Shown: positions 43,389 to 55,873, counted from the first letter of the stretch. The stretch: DNA of 64,000 nucleotides from Acytostelium subglobosum LB1 (GCF_000787575.1 NW_012236524.1:496001-560000); one strand, 5' to 3'. The notes: generated by a model from the sequence alone, not told the origin. Numbers and translations are program-made.

Positions 43389-43396
43389 AGCGCCAA
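43389..43396 (-). promoter_or_regulatory. E2F-like site (TTGGCGCT)
   Basis: Reverse complement of AGCGCCAA in the CHAF1B-POLA2 spacer. It matches the E2F core TTSSCGC. Confidence 0.45.
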
Positions 43397-43422
43397 GTTA
43401 CACTAATTTCAAATTGTTCAAG

Positions 43423-43431
43423 TTTCGCGCC
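43423..43431 (+). promoter_or_regulatory. E2F-like site (TTTCGCGCC)
   Basis: A perfect TTTSSCGC match in an AT-rich 297-bp bidirectional spacer, 143 bp from the CHAF1B start and 155 bp from the POLA2 start. E2F control of replication genes is conserved in eukaryotes with Rb, dictyostelids included. Binding here is inferred. Confidence 0.5.
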
Positions 43432-43577
43432 TTTTTCTAAAGGAGCACTCAATTCTCTTTCATTCTCTTTCATTCAATCACTCATTCATTCAAACATAGA
43501 CAACAACAATATCATCATTATCATTCACATATATATATATCTTAATAACAAGAACATACTAAAGTGAATAGAATAGG

Positions 43578-45799
43578 ATGGACATGGATATTATCGATCA
43601 AGAGATAGTCAGCAAGTTTAAACAGATTGGAATTGTCAATCGCGATGACCTATCAAAGTGTAAGACCAATCATTCATTCATTATGAGGAGGTACATTAAA
43701 TGCTGACATCAATCATTCAATCAATCAATCAATGAACAATCAATAGTTGATCGCATTACCAAAGAGTTTGGTCTCACACCAGATGCCATCTTTAATGAAT
43801 GGCAACAATATGCCGTTAAGAAGATGATTAATGAGGACTTTGGCAAGCATATCGATCCTTTTAGAATTCTGATAAAGAAACAGGCTGTGGCTATGAAGCG
43901 TGCTTTACAAGAGAAGTATGTTTGTTGAACCCTCGTCAAGCAACGCGCCCGTTCGTTAACAATCCATTCATTGTCATCACAGTGAGAAGCAAGCTCAACT
44001 ACAACAGCAGGCAAAGAGTCAAAAGACAACTGCAACATCTAGACCAAAAACCACGACCACTACCACTTCCACAACAACTGCTGCTGCAAGACCTAAAGCA
44101 TCTGTATCCAATGCTGATCTTGACTTTGACTTTGACATGGACGATTCCACAAACAATAACAATAACAACAACAAGAACAATGGAGATGACTTTGACTTTG
44201 ACTTTGATTTACCAGACGCAGCCAAGAGTCTACTCCATCTCAATGGTGCCAAACACTTCAACTATGAATCAAGACAGAACATTGGACAGTCCACACAATT
44301 GTACTGCGCTGGTGGCTTCAAGGCCCCTGCCTCAGACTCCGGCTCCAACGATACCACAAACACCAGCATCACAGTGTTGGGAAAGGGAACAACGAGCAAG
44401 GATGTCTACATGAGCGATACGCTACATGGCAGGACAAAGCAGTTGGCAGAGAGCGTGACACAGTATCATGACAAGTTCAGCAAGGTGTTGGGCGTAGAGA
44501 CCAATACAGACAGTGAGGAACTCATCCGAGCTGTAGGTCGTGTGTGGATCGATCGCTCCTCACTGGCGCTCCACAAGCGTTTCCATCTTCTTGGCAACAC
44601 TCTTCGAGGTGTGGACTCGTTCTCCATCAACACTCCCGTCAACATATTCACTGGACAAGTGATCATGGTCGAGGGCAAGAACATCCCAGGCTCAAACTTC
44701 CTCTGTTCCAATATATATTATGTATGTATCTGGAATCCAGCGTCATTCATTCGTCCATCCACATACTCAAACATATTTCCAGCCCAATCAACTTCCTTTC
44801 CATGTGCCAGAGCAAGACTCCTCAGCGAGAATACTGTTTGCAAGTGGACCATTCTCATTGTTCCGTGCCAATGACTACTCGCCATTCAATGACCTTTTGC
44901 AGGTTATTCAGAATAAGAAGTATAATATAGTCATCCTCGTAAGTACTACTACATTCATTCATGGACATGGTTTGACCTGACCTAATATCATTCATTCATT
45001 CATTGTTTATTAGTTTGGACCATTTGTCCAACAGGCCAACCTGGATATCAACAAGTTGGACAAGACATTTGATCAGGTGTTTGAAGAGTTGATCAACATG
45101 CTGGCAGAGATCACCGACACTACATTCATTGTTGTACCTTCAGTTTCTGACCTGTGCCACGACTATGTCTATCCACAGTCACCATTTAGACTGGAATCCA
45201 AGGTAAGCATAGTAATGTCTTTTTTCCAGAGAGCCACCTGCAGACTAACTAACATCACGCCATCATACCAACCTCCAGCGCTACAAGAACATCAAGTTCG
45301 TCTCCAACCCATCCACCTTGCTAATCAACAACTCCATTACCATTGGACTGGACAACAGTGGGATCGTAGAGCATCTACAATATGTCCTAAGTGATAAGAA
45401 GTAAGTTTAGTTGGTGAGCCACTCTCGTTGTCCATGCATTGTATTAACAATTGTAATTATGTTAGGAAATCAAACAAAGTAGATGCTGAATCAATCTGTC
45501 GAATGATAATCCAGCAACAGAACTACTATCCACTGCATCCTGCTGAGGTGCCACTGGAGATGTCACGACTCCCAACATTGAGCTTCCCAGGCATCACTCC
45601 AGACATCCTCTTGTTTGCCAACGCCGACAACTTTGCAAAGTCTGTTGACAATGTATTGTGTGTGAGTGCCGGTCAGATGGTCGGCAATGAACGTGCTGGC
45701 ACATACGTCGAGTTGATGATCAACGCTAATAGTGGTGGCAATGACAAGACAGCAATTCCCATCGCACAGAGATCCAGAGTAACAGCAATCAATATATAA
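43578..45799 (+). CDS. POLA2: DNA polymerase alpha subunit B (Pol12/POLA2), 596 aa
   Basis: The B subunit tethers primase-polymerase alpha at replication origins. Seven exons fit: 43578-43659, 43747-43915, 43983-44721, 44783-44938, 45014-45202, 45279-45400 and 45466-45799. A small helical N-domain (RITKEFGLTPDAIFNEW) is followed by an N/D-rich linker, an OB-like part (NIFTGQVIMVEGKNIPG) and the inactive phosphodiesterase fold: ARILFASGPFSL, NIVILFGPFVQQANL, IVVPSVSDLCHDYVYPQ, YYPLHPAEVPLE and LPGITPDILLFAN by splicing. The end AGTYVELMI is usual for the family. It shares a promoter region with CHAF1B. Confidence 0.94.
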
Positions 45800-45868
45800 A
45801 CAGAATGAAGCCCAGGTGGAACATGCCTGGACGCGTTCCAAATGTACAATCATTGTTAACTTAGTTTA

Positions 45869-47293
45869 TTAGCGTCTGTATCGTTTGAATACAAGTGATG
45901 AGTTGGTACCGCCAAAGCCGAATGAGTTCTTGAGTACACAGTCGATGGGCTTGGATTGAGCGCGGCCTACTACCAGGTTGATTCCGCCCGACTCGGGTGT
46001 CGGTCGTTCCAGATTGACGTTGGGGGGGGCCATGTTGTTGTGCAGGGCCATGATTGAGACGATTGATTCAGCGCTGCCAGCTGCGCCCAGTAGATGTCCA
46101 ATCGCACCCTTGGTCGAGCTCATTGTAATTCGCGCAGCCTGCTCTGGTGTTGTGGCGCCAAACAAGTTGAGGACGGCTTGACACTCGATGCCGTCACCCA
46201 TTGGCGTGGATGTGGCGTGTGCGTTGATGTAGTCGACCTGTGCCAGGGGGTCTGTGATGTTGGCCTCCTTTAGTGCGTTGGCCATTGCTCTCTTGGCACC
46301 ATTGCCAGAGGGTTCGGGAGAGGATAGATGGTGCGCATCACCCGTGGCTCCATAACCTGCGACCTCGCAGTATATCGTTGCGTTTCTCTTGAGTGCATGC
46401 TCAAGCTCTTCGAGCACCAACACGCCGGCACCCTCCGAGATGACAAAGCCATCTCTGTCCTCATCGAATGGTCTGCTCGCTTGTTGCGGGCGGTCGTTGA
46501 ACTTGGTCGATAATGCACGCATCCTTGCAAAGCCAATGACTGAGAGAGGTGTGATCGATGCTTCGGAGCCGCCACAGAGCATGACGTCCGCCTCGCCATA
46601 CTTGATCTTCCTGAATGATTCACCAATGGCGTGTGCACCAGTTGCACAAGCTGACACTATCGACATGTTTGGGCCTTTGATCCTATTGATAATGCTAACA
46701 ATGCCCGATGCCTCATTGATCAGTATCCTCGGTACAAAGTATGCGCTTGCCTTGTTCTGTCCACCTGCCTTGACCTTATCATGTGTGTTTGTAATGTCCT
46801 CCATTGCTCCTACTCCACTTCCAATGCATACTCCCTATGTTACGTATGCGTCAGAGTCAGTCATCTATCCATCTATGAACATCACGAATGTTGGGCATAC
46901 TTTACAGTCCTCTCTTGTAACGATTCATCGCTTGCCAGGTCTAGCTTTGAGTCTGTGAGTGCTTCCTCCGATGCTACAATGGCATACTTAATAAAGTCAC
47001 TGCTACCTAATCTATACTGTTTGAATGATTGATATCGTCAGTCACCAAGCCAGTCGGTGTGCACTCATCAGTGACAATCATACTTGTGATGGTACCAGCC
47101 CATCATGGAATTGATGTTCATGCTCTGTACCGCGGGGCACACGACCTGCTACTTTGGAGGTGATGTCGTATCCTTCAAAGGTCAGCGATGACAATGACGA
47201 GCTATTAGACTCAACTATCTTTTGCCAGTTATGTTGCACGCCTCTTCCGAATGGCGTGATCAATCCCATGCCAGTGACTACTACCCTCTTCAT
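45869..47293 (-). CDS. OXSM: 3-oxoacyl-ACP synthase, mitochondrial/bacterial KAS II type, 428 aa
   Basis: This condensing enzyme elongates acyl-ACP in the mitochondrial type II fatty acid pathway that supplies lipoic acid. Exons: 47293-47084, 47016-46906 and 46834-45869. The start MKRVVVTGMGLITPFGRG is the usual beginning of the KAS fold. The catalytic triad is present: Cys in VSACATGAHAIGE, His in INAHATSTPMGD and His in KGAIGHLLGAAGS. The end KNSFGFGGTNSSLVF is also typical. Only the donor GTAAAG at 46905 keeps the second junction in frame; the more tempting GTATGC five bases on does not. No clear mitochondrial leader precedes the core, so a missed upstream exon is possible. Confidence 0.92.
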
Positions 47294-47528
47294 CCTTACC
47301 CGCACTTGAGACTTAGAGACAGAGAAACAGATAGAGACTGAGAGAGAAGAAGTATATGTATGAATGTATATAAATGATGACTTGCTTTATTGATTGATTG
47401 GTTGATTGATCGAGTGAGCAAATGTAAAATGAAGGGCTTAGAAGGGGCAAGGCGAGGCTCACACCCCAAGGGGGCCACGCGATGATGATCTCAAACCAAA
47501 CGAATGAATGATGAGGTCAGAATCAAGT

Positions 47529-48521
47529 CTAGTTAGTGGCAACCTTCTTCTCCTTGTATGTTCCACACAACTTGTCCAACCAGGTGAAGCGTGAGCCATA
47601 GTTGCAGGTGAACTCCTTGTGATGATAGTCATGGAAGATGACGCCACCATAGTATGGCAGCAAATTGAATGGGAACAACTCAATGTCGTAGCCAGAGTGA
47701 GTGAGGACGGCGTCAAGCTGGCGCAGGATGAACCACGAGTAGAAGGTAAGGTAGTGTGGACGGAGGATAAAGGCCGGTGCAAACGTGGCCATTCCAAGGA
47801 AGACTACCTCCACTGGATGTGCATAAGATGCCGTGAATCCAAATGGTGCGCTATAGTAGTGATGCTCCTTATGGATGTTCTTGTAGAACCATGGTGTATG
47901 GAAGAACCTGTGCATCCAATAATGGAAGAAGTCCTCGCCAACCAGGCATAGGAACAGGTCGAACAAGTATCTCCACCTATCATAGGTATGATTGAGTGAG
48001 TGAATGTGGCGCGAGGAAGGGACTGGACTTGATGCTTGGTATACATACATTGATGGAAGTGGAAGTGAATGGGACATTCCAAGTACTCTCGAGAAGGGGA
48101 ATGATACAATACCGAGTGGAAGAATAATAAGAATGTAGTTGGTGATTAGGTTCTTGAGGCATCTACTAATATCATCGCTTGATGGGTATCTCTGTTTGAT
48201 TGATTGATTGAATGAGTGAGTGAGTTGAACGAATGATTGAATGAATGATTGAATGAGCGACATTGAGGAACTTACCTTGGTTTGAATCTTACGAGATCGG
48301 AACCATTGATACTTGTCGCAGAGGTAGAAGAATGCTCCACCAAGTCCGTAGAGTACGGCCATGGATAGGTAGAATATGAGGAACAGGCCAAACTCGCCGT
48401 AGCTTTCAAGAATCCATAGCCATGCAGTCTCGATAAAGTTGGATGGCAAGGGATCAGTGCCACGAACACTGTAGTCCTGTGATGACTTGAACAGTTCGTA
48501 TACTTGTTCTAGCTTAATCAT
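47529..48521 (-). CDS. C-4 methylsterol oxidase (ERG25/MSMO1 type), 278 aa
   Basis: This di-iron ER membrane oxygenase removes C-4 methyl groups in sterol synthesis. Exons: 48521-48276, 48191-48049 and 47976-47529. The histidine boxes are intact: HYWMHR, HKEHHYYSAPFGF and HDYHHKEF. Membrane helices flank them (GLFLIFYLSMAVLYGLGGAFF, NYILIILPLGIVSFPF). Both introns (84 and 72 nt) are multiples of three without in-frame stops, so the whole span is one long open frame. The spliced version matches family length and removes polar Ser/Gln inserts. It could alternatively be a related sterol desaturase-like enzyme. Confidence 0.9.
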   Translation of the reverse strand: MIKLEQVYELFKSSQDYSVRGTDPLPSNFIETAWLWILESYGEFGLFLIFYLSMAVLYGLGGAFFYLCDKYQWFRSRKIQTKVSSSMSLIQSFIQSFVQLTHSFNQSIKQRYPSSDDISRCLKNLITNYILIILPLGIVSFPFSRVLGMSHSLPLPSMYVYQASSPVPSSRHIHSLNHTYDRWRYLFDLFLCLVGEDFFHYWMHRFFHTPWFYKNIHKEHHYYSAPFGFTASYAHPVEVVFLGMATFAPAFILRPHYLTFYSWFILRQLDAVLTHSGYDIELFPFNLLPYYGGVIFHDYHHKEFTCNYGSRFTWLDKLCGTYKEKKVATN

Positions 48522-49401
48522 CTTTGTTGTTATTTGTAGGTTGTTGGTATAGGTCGAGTATAGAGAGATGAACCTTTACAACAACGTTCGAGTCTTTGAT
48601 GTCGAGTCTGAGGAAGCCTGTGTGTGTGTGTGTCTAAGTCTATCTTATGTGTTTGAGCTTTGGTCCTGACGATCACCAAACAACAGGGACTCGAGTGATT
48701 GTATTTATGTGTGTGTGTATGTGTTAGAGGGGTGATTGGTGTGTCATTATTGACAAAAGACGAATGATCTGAGTGTCCCACCCCTCTCACACACACTTCC
48801 CACTTTTGGATATTTGATTAATTTTATTTCTTTCTGTTTGTTATAAGATCTAACAACAAACATATACACAAAGACAATTTATTGCTGGCAATAGAACCTT
48901 TACAACAAAAACAAACATACAAATATACAAATATTCAAACAATCATTCAATCTTAACTAAACATACACATTCACACACACTCACACACACAATACTCTTA
49001 AGTAATTGGATGATTAGTCATCAATTCAATTCAATTCAATTCAAACACACACATACAAGATGTGTTTACCCAATCCTAGCCAATGAGCACGGGGGATCTG
49101 AAAGTGGGTGTAGTGGACTCATGTAAGGGTCGGCGTGTCCATTTCCCCAGCAGTGATCCTATTCCGGGGGTGTAGTAACAATTGTGTAACAAATATCCCC
49201 TTCCGCCCCCTCATCTGTTAAGTAACACTCTCCCCTCCTTCCTTCCTTCATTCATTCATTCATTCATTATAAACTTATGAATTCATTCAATCCAATCCAA
49301 TCCATTCAATCCAATCCATTCTACTTCTATCAACTTATTTGTACTCAATCAATCAATCATACAATCAAATATTTATACTTATAACAATAACAAAGAATTG
49401 A
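48522..49401. other. Bidirectional spacer with a GC-richer block
   Basis: About 880 bp separate the sterol oxidase (left) and the oxygenase (right), transcribed away from each other. TG/AC runs are common. At about 49080-49210 there is an unusually G/C-rich block (GCACGGGGGATCTG, GGGTCGGCGTGTCC, TCCGGGGGTG) without a frame. It could be a promoter island or RNA gene, but nothing decides this. Confidence 0.5.
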
Positions 49402-50543
49402 ATGGAGCCAAATAATAATAATTTAACAATACCTATATTGGACTTTAGAGAGTATTATAAACAAGAGACAAGACAGTGCTTCTTGGATAGATTACGTGAG
49501 GTCTTGATCAATGTTGGATTCTTCTATTTGGTTGGTCATGGTTGTTCACCCCAAATATGTGATGATGTAATTAATATTGCCCGCAAATTCTTTGACTTGC
49601 CGTCATCATCAAAGATGAGAATGCACATGGATAACAGTCGTCACTTTAGGGGATATGTTGGATTAGGTATGTATGACATCAATATATAATCAGTCAATCA
49701 ATCAAACAATATATATTGACATATCAATATTCACTTAAAGGTGAGGAGATAACAAATTACAAGAAAGATAATAGAGAACAGATATACTTTAGTAGTGAAC
49801 TGGAGGTTCCTAAAGACTATGTGCATGGTGAGTCTGAACCATTCCTTGGTATAATTGGTCCAAATCAATGGCCATTGGAATCAGAGGTACCTGGCTTCAA
49901 GGAGAAAGTATTGAGATACCAGAGTGAATGCAATCGTATATCCCAAGAGTTGATGAGTGCGATTGCCGGCAGCTTGGACCTCGATCCAGACTACTTCCGT
50001 TCTACATTTGAGCACAATCCATGCAAGGATATGGTGATGGCTAGATACCCAACTGTTACACATCACAACAATGAGTTTGGAGTTGGCCCTCACAAAGACT
50101 ATGGATATCTTACATTGTTACTCCAGGACAATGTCGGTGGACTGCAGGTGCAGGCTCAAAATGGTGAATGGATCGATGCCACACCTATACCAGGTAGTTT
50201 TGTTATCAACATTGGACAGTCATTCGAGAGGATGACACAACAGGTGTATGTCGCCACCACTCACAGAGTGTTGAACAATACTTCTGGACGTGATAGGATA
50301 TCAACACCATTCTTTTTGTGTCCTTCATTGATGTCCAAGATTGAAGTAATACCTCTATCAGATCAAATACTGTCACAACGTAGAAAGGTTGTTACTGATG
50401 TCAAGGATCATCAATTACTTCAACAATCAATGTATGGAATCAATCAGTACAATGGAATGAAGAGAAGTTTTGTAAAGACATGGGAGAAGTATTATAAAGA
50501 GTTGGAGGATAAGATGACTACAAGTGTCAATCCACAGGTGTAA
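49402..50543 (+). CDS. 2-oxoglutarate/Fe(II) dioxygenase, isopenicillin-N-synthase-like, 355 aa
   Basis: Two exons, 49402-49666 and 49741-50543. The DIOX_N part is seen in TIPILDFREYY, GFFYLVGHGCSP and FRGYVGLGEE. The jelly-roll core has the iron ligands H-x-D (GVGPHKDYGYLTLLLQDNVGGLQV) and the distal His (TTHRVLNN), and the 2OG-binding Arg in RISTPFFLCP. The family covers gibberellin, flavonoid, penicillin-type and many uncharacterised oxygenases. The substrate cannot be inferred. Length and motif spacing are normal. Confidence 0.93.
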
Positions 50544-51091
50544 ATAAAATTGTTAATTAACGGTATTTTCAATTATTATTATTTGATCGTATCGTTCATC
50601 TAATCTTTTTGGTTTGAGGCCTAGAAGGACCTTGGTCCACCACCAAACTAATCCAAAAACTATATCATTAATTACCCCCACCCCATGAATTAGGTAAACA
50701 ATTCGTATATCTAGGGAAAGTGTGTTCCTGTTCTATTTTAGTTTGTGGTTAAGTGGAACCACAAAATCATGTCTTAAATCTAGCCCTCTTTCGATTTAAG
50801 ATTAAGTTTCGATATATTTCAACAAACAGATATTATCCAAATTAGTAAGGTTTATTGATTTATTCGGAAAAGTGTATCACTGTACGCTTGAAGTTACAAA
50901 TAATAATACAAGGTTCCAGAACTACTAGAGACACTACATTCAGTTAACTACACTCTATCTCTCTCTCATTGTTACCAATGCCAAAAAGTATTTAAACTCA
51001 TTTATTCATTCATTCGATCCAAGTCATTAATCAACATCTACAATTAATAATAATAATAATTAAAACATCATCAATAATTTTATTTATAACA
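50544..51091. other. Spacer with a possible hairpin
   Basis: About 550 bp. At 50607-50665 TTTTTGGTTTG...ACCAAACTAATCCAAAAA can fold imperfectly around AAGGACCTTGGTCC. It may be a 3' end signal of the oxygenase gene or a small RNA. The rest is AT-rich. Confidence 0.45.
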
Positions 51092-51940
51092 ATGTTTAGA
51101 ATAATGACTACATTAATTTTGGTTACATTCTTGGTGTGTTCATGCTTTGCCGAGGAGTATTACCAGATTCGTTCGTCTCCAGGTGGTGGATACCAAGTCA
51201 ACAAGTTAAACTCTGGTGATCCAAATGTCCAAGTGGACTTCCTCGACTTTGGCAACGACTACTTTGACGGTACCCAACTCTCCGACACCGAGACCATTGT
51301 CTACGGTACCCTCGATAGCAACCACTTCCAGATCACCGGAGTCCACCGCATGCTACCCATCGACCGACCATCTGACTACAACCGTGAGACCCATTACCTA
51401 TTCTTTGAGGAGGATGAGGAAGAGTAAGTCGATCACACACTCAATCACACCCTCAATCATTCATATACTTACATTCAATCAATCAATGAATCCAGGGACT
51501 ACTACTACACCAAGGTCAACATTGACAGCCCAGCAATCAAGGTTGGCAGGATGAACAATCACTTCCTCAACTATCCAATGATTGATAGGTCATGGTTGGA
51601 TAACAAGCTGTACCAGACCAGCAAGCCATTCAAGGCCATCGCCCGTGCTGAGATCAGAGATGGCAGAGTCGAGGTCCGTGCAGTGTTTGTCAGCTTGATG
51701 GATCCAATCAGCAGCCCATGTGCACCGGTACACGATGAGTGTTATGATGGCCGTGTGATCACCTACTACAGAGACCATGAGCGTTGTGTGCACTTTGATC
51801 AATGTGTCTATCCTGCCGAGAGATGTTCCAATCGTGTTCCAAGATGTTACGATGGTTACAAGCTGGTCTCCATTCCATCAGGTCGTCGTGGATGTCCACG
51901 CTACATCTGTGATCCAGAGTTCTTGCCACAGACCATTTAA
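51092..51940 (+). CDS. Secreted Cys-rich dictyostelid protein, 258 aa
   Basis: Two exons, 51092-51423 and 51496-51940, in phase 2. An N-terminal signal peptide (MFRIMTTLILVTFLVCSCFA) is followed by an acidic domain (YFFEEDEEED-like ending at the splice) and a C-terminal region with about eight cysteines (SSPCAPVHDECYDGRV, HERCVHFDQCVYPAERC, PRCYDGYKL, RGCPRYICDP). I recognise no named family. The pattern suggests a disulfide-rich extracellular or matrix protein. Higher GC and codon bias towards C-ending codons suggest strong expression. Confidence 0.8.
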
Positions 51941-52781
51941 ACATGTACCTTCATCAGTGTACATAAATAAATAATCCAATCCAATCCAATCCATTTCAAT
52001 CAAATATACGTATTATTCATCATCATCAACATAAGTATTTGTGTAAGTTGTGTTTGTCGACCCATGATTGAAGGATGAGGACCACCTGTGGTCCACCACA
52101 AAGCATCATCTCATCATCAACATCGATGTAGGATTGAATAGAATTGAACGATGTGAGTTGATTGTGTGGCAATAATGATTGATCTTAGGGTTCTATTATA
52201 TTATTTAAATGCGTTAGAATGGACCAAGTTGAATGAGTGTGTGTGTGTATGAGTCAGTTGAGATTGAGCTTGATCGGAATGAGTCGAATCTTGAAACCAA
52301 AATAAACTAGGTGAGTGTTGGTGGGGGTGGTCCGACTTTGGGCTTGTGTGTTGGTGAGTGTAGAGAGGCAGGTCCTTTTGCAATGACCCCACGACCTCTA
52401 CTCACAGGGGTTAACTGAACCCATCATTAATCAGTTGTTCAGTAAGTCTATCTGTGTGTATCATACATACATATTTTACCAATACATACTCAATCATCAA
52501 TCAATCAATCAATCAATCATATACCACTACACACACACACTCAACTCACATATACTACCTCTCTATCACTCTGATTGTTGGTGCTTGATTACCAAGGCCA
52601 CTGACTTTACGTGTACTACTACATATTGACAGAGATCACATTACATCACAACTCACTCACTCAATCAATCAATCAATCAATCACACATCCACACAACTAC
52701 CTTTATATCTATAAATCTCTACATTCATATATATATTGGATATATTGAAGTCAATCGATCAATCAATCAATCAATAATAGG
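51941..52781. other. Spacer, no gene seen
   Basis: About 840 bp of AT-rich sequence with ATCA runs before the DENN gene. A 7-bp perfect hairpin GGACCAC-CT-GTGGTCC lies at 52079-52094, about 140 bp past the secreted-protein stop. Confidence 0.55.
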
Positions 52782-55700
52782 ATGACTGATATCACTACGA
52801 TTGATAATATCATTGGTTTGATTCCAGATGTAATCAATGAGCAACAGCAACAACAAAAACATGAAGAGCCAGAGCCAGAGACAAAGTACCCCCCACGCGA
52901 ACTATTGTTTGAGCACGACTCATCATTGATGGAGGACATTGACCTGTCCACAAGTTGTGGCAGTGACAAGAACAACATCAATAGCAGTTGCAGCAGTAGT
53001 AGCATAAACAATAGCATGGACAGTGTCAGGATTCGAGATGTGGACATACCCTCACTCACCATATCGACATCCTACGACGACATGTCCTCGCTCGAAGGAT
53101 TGGGCAGCCACTCACGATCAGTGCCAAACCTCTCCATGCTGCTCAGCTCTCATCATCATCACGATCAAGATGACCACCATTCAATCTGCGACTCGATCAC
53201 TCCCATTGCCAGTATGTCGGCGGCGCCCTCGCCCAGCCTCCAGTCAGTGGGCTCGTGCGACAGCTTCGAAGACAGAGTGCCAATCACATTGGGCAACATG
53301 AAGGACAATATGAAGGATATGAGCGAGCACACAGAGTTGTCTGGACCATTGGTCGCCGGCATCCGACCGACACGTGTCGGCAAGCTCTTTGACCACTTTA
53401 TCGTGGTGGGTCTGCCACCAACCATGGACATCAAATGCACACAACACGATGAGCGTCAGCGCCACGCGCCTCAAATACTCTACAGCTATCCGCCAGAGAC
53501 CACTCTGCCCAATGACATGATCGCACAGTTCTGTTTCCCCAGTGGAGTCGAGTCACGCTCATCCCAACGATCAGCCAGCTACTCATCACTCAATCAGATT
53601 GCCTTTTGCAATCTCGCCACACTGCTCAATCCCGATCACTCATTCGTCTTCCTCCTCAACACCTCTGACTCACTCTACTATGGTGTATGCATAGTCAAGG
53701 ATGAAGAACTATGTGTAAGTGTCCACTCACTGGAATCATTCTATCACTCAATCACTAACTCTCTCGCGCCTCATAGTCCCTTCCATCGTTTGTACCAACA
53801 TCTGATGCGCAATCACCATCGCAAGACACAACAACCAGTAGCAGTGACGGAGGTAGCAATGAAAGCTCACCATCGATCAGGAATAGAGATCAATTCGACG
53901 TATGTATCAAGTTCAGCCCAACCAAGCTCAGCCCAGCCCAGGCCCCAAGCATAGCCTAACCCATCATCCACTCCCCCTCACATAGTTCATTGCACCAAGG
54001 GTATACTGCCTGCTCACTAGATTCCCCTTCTTCCAACTGCACTTCCAAATACTACACTCGATGCTTGAACGCGAGAGAATGTTGATGTTGTTCTCACTCA
54101 CAGAGTCGTCTGATCCAAACTCTGACGTACGCACAATGGACATTCTCAACATGTATTATGGCATCAACATGGAGACTGTTCGCGAGAAGATTCAATTCAA
54201 GATACCTGGACAGGACTACAAGACCGACTTCCACTGTCCACTGGGCGGTGAAGATCGTTTGATTGCAGACTGGTCACTCTTTACAATGTTTGAGTCGATG
54301 AACATGGAAGACATTGTTACAATGTTTGCCTGGGCACTAATGGAACGCTCCATATTGGTTGTTTCCAAGGACCTTGGCAACGTATCATCCTTGATGTAAG
54401 TTCATTCGTTGAATGAGCCAGTGAGTGAGAGAGTGAGGGACACTCAACTAACACACATCCATCCACCTCCCTGGCACACAGCTTCTCATTCATTCCCTTG
54501 CTTCGACCATTCGTCTGGCAATGCTGTTTCATACCCATCCTACCAGAGGCATTGATAGAGTCATTGGAAGCACCATGTATGGCCAACTCGATTGATTGAT
54601 AGATTTATGATGATTGTCTAACACTCACACTATCCATCACACACTCCAGTCCCATTCATCATTGGTATTAATGAGCTTCCAAAAGAAGTATTGGCCTCAA
54701 AGAAGGACTACTTGATCGTTGATGTGGACAACAAGAAGATCATCTATCCATCAAACTCATCACAAGTACCCACATTACCAGGTTCAAAGAAATTGTAAGA
54801 ATCATTGATTGAGTGTGATTGGAATGGTTCCAAGCGACTGACACGACACTACAATACATATTAGGTTGGAGACATTGTTGATGCAAAAGAAGGAGACATT
54901 CAAACTCCAGAACATTATACCTCTGGATCATTTGAAGAGCAAGTACACAGAGAATATCATCACTACATTCAAAGAGTATCATAGTTGGATTGTGGACCAG
55001 ATCAGTAGTGGAGTGATCACTTGTATCAACAACTCGGCAAACACTACCACCATCGACGCACCATCGTCCATCGAACTGCTCAACAAGCAGAGTATACACT
55101 TCCTGGAGGACCACCATAAGCAGGTTCTGCACTGTCTGCCCGACGACTTTAAACGCTTCTTTGATCAGTTCTTCCACTCACAGATGTTTGCCTCCAATGC
55201 CGTCCGGCTGATGCTGGCCGTGCAGGAGCAGCACAAGAACAACATCAGCGAGATTGAGAAGTTGGACGCCAAGATTCAGCTCGAGGAGAAGTCGCGCGAG
55301 ATACTGCTGGAGCAACACAAGATCGCCATCAAGGGTGAGAACAACCGAGCAGACATCAACACGATCAAACAACTGTTGCGCGAGTCTGAGGACTTGATCA
55401 GCGAGCTGAAGGAAGGAAAGAGGAAGCTGGAGATGGAGGCGTTGGCCATCAGTCCAAACAAGAACAACAACTCGCTGACTGCCCTGTTGGGTCTGTCTGA
55501 GATCAGGAAGAAGAAGCTAGAGTTTGGCCACAGAAGGAGTAGATCCACCTGTGACCAGGTCGAGAAGAACATCCTGAACAAGCGAGCGAACAAGCCAGCC
55601 AGCGTCTTCCCCTTCTTTGACCTTGGTCGATCGAGCCTTTCAAGGTCTCAGTCGCCAAGGTCTCATTCGCCCAATGTCACTGGCGAGAAGGATGACACCA

Positions 55701-55873
55701 CCACTACATCTGGCGAGCATAACAACAACAACAATGAGTGTGGAGACAAGTCACCATCACTTCTATCAACATCCATCGACTTTTCAGAGAAGTGGCGTCA
55801 GTTTGACTTCCTTCCAGACATCTTCAAGTCTGCCAGTAGCAAGGCAGCCGCTGCGGCCAAGTCACCAAGTTGA
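52782..55873 (+). CDS. DENN-domain protein, 904 aa
   Basis: DENN proteins are usually exchange factors for Rab GTPases. Six exons join in frame: 52782-53714, 53777-53899, 53986-54395, 54482-54576, 54650-54794 and 54865-55873. After a long Ser/Asp-rich N-terminus comes uDENN (LFDHFIVVGLPP, PQILYSYPPETTLP, FCFPSGVE, SFVFLLNTSDSLYYGVCI), then cDENN (YCLLTRFPFFQLHFQIL, FTMFESMNMEDIVTMFAWAL, ILVVSKDLGNVSSL, FSFIPLLRPFVWQ) and dDENN-like sequence (YLIVDVDNKKI, PLDHLKSKY). The tail has a coiled coil (DAKIQLEEKSREILLEQHK) and Ser-rich ends. The subfamily is not clear. Confidence 0.9.

Noticed and set aside
46901-46905. GTATGC donor for the second OXSM intron
   Set aside because: It puts the following GVCIGSGVGAMED exon out of frame. 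The GTAAAG donor five bases earlier keeps the KAS fold.
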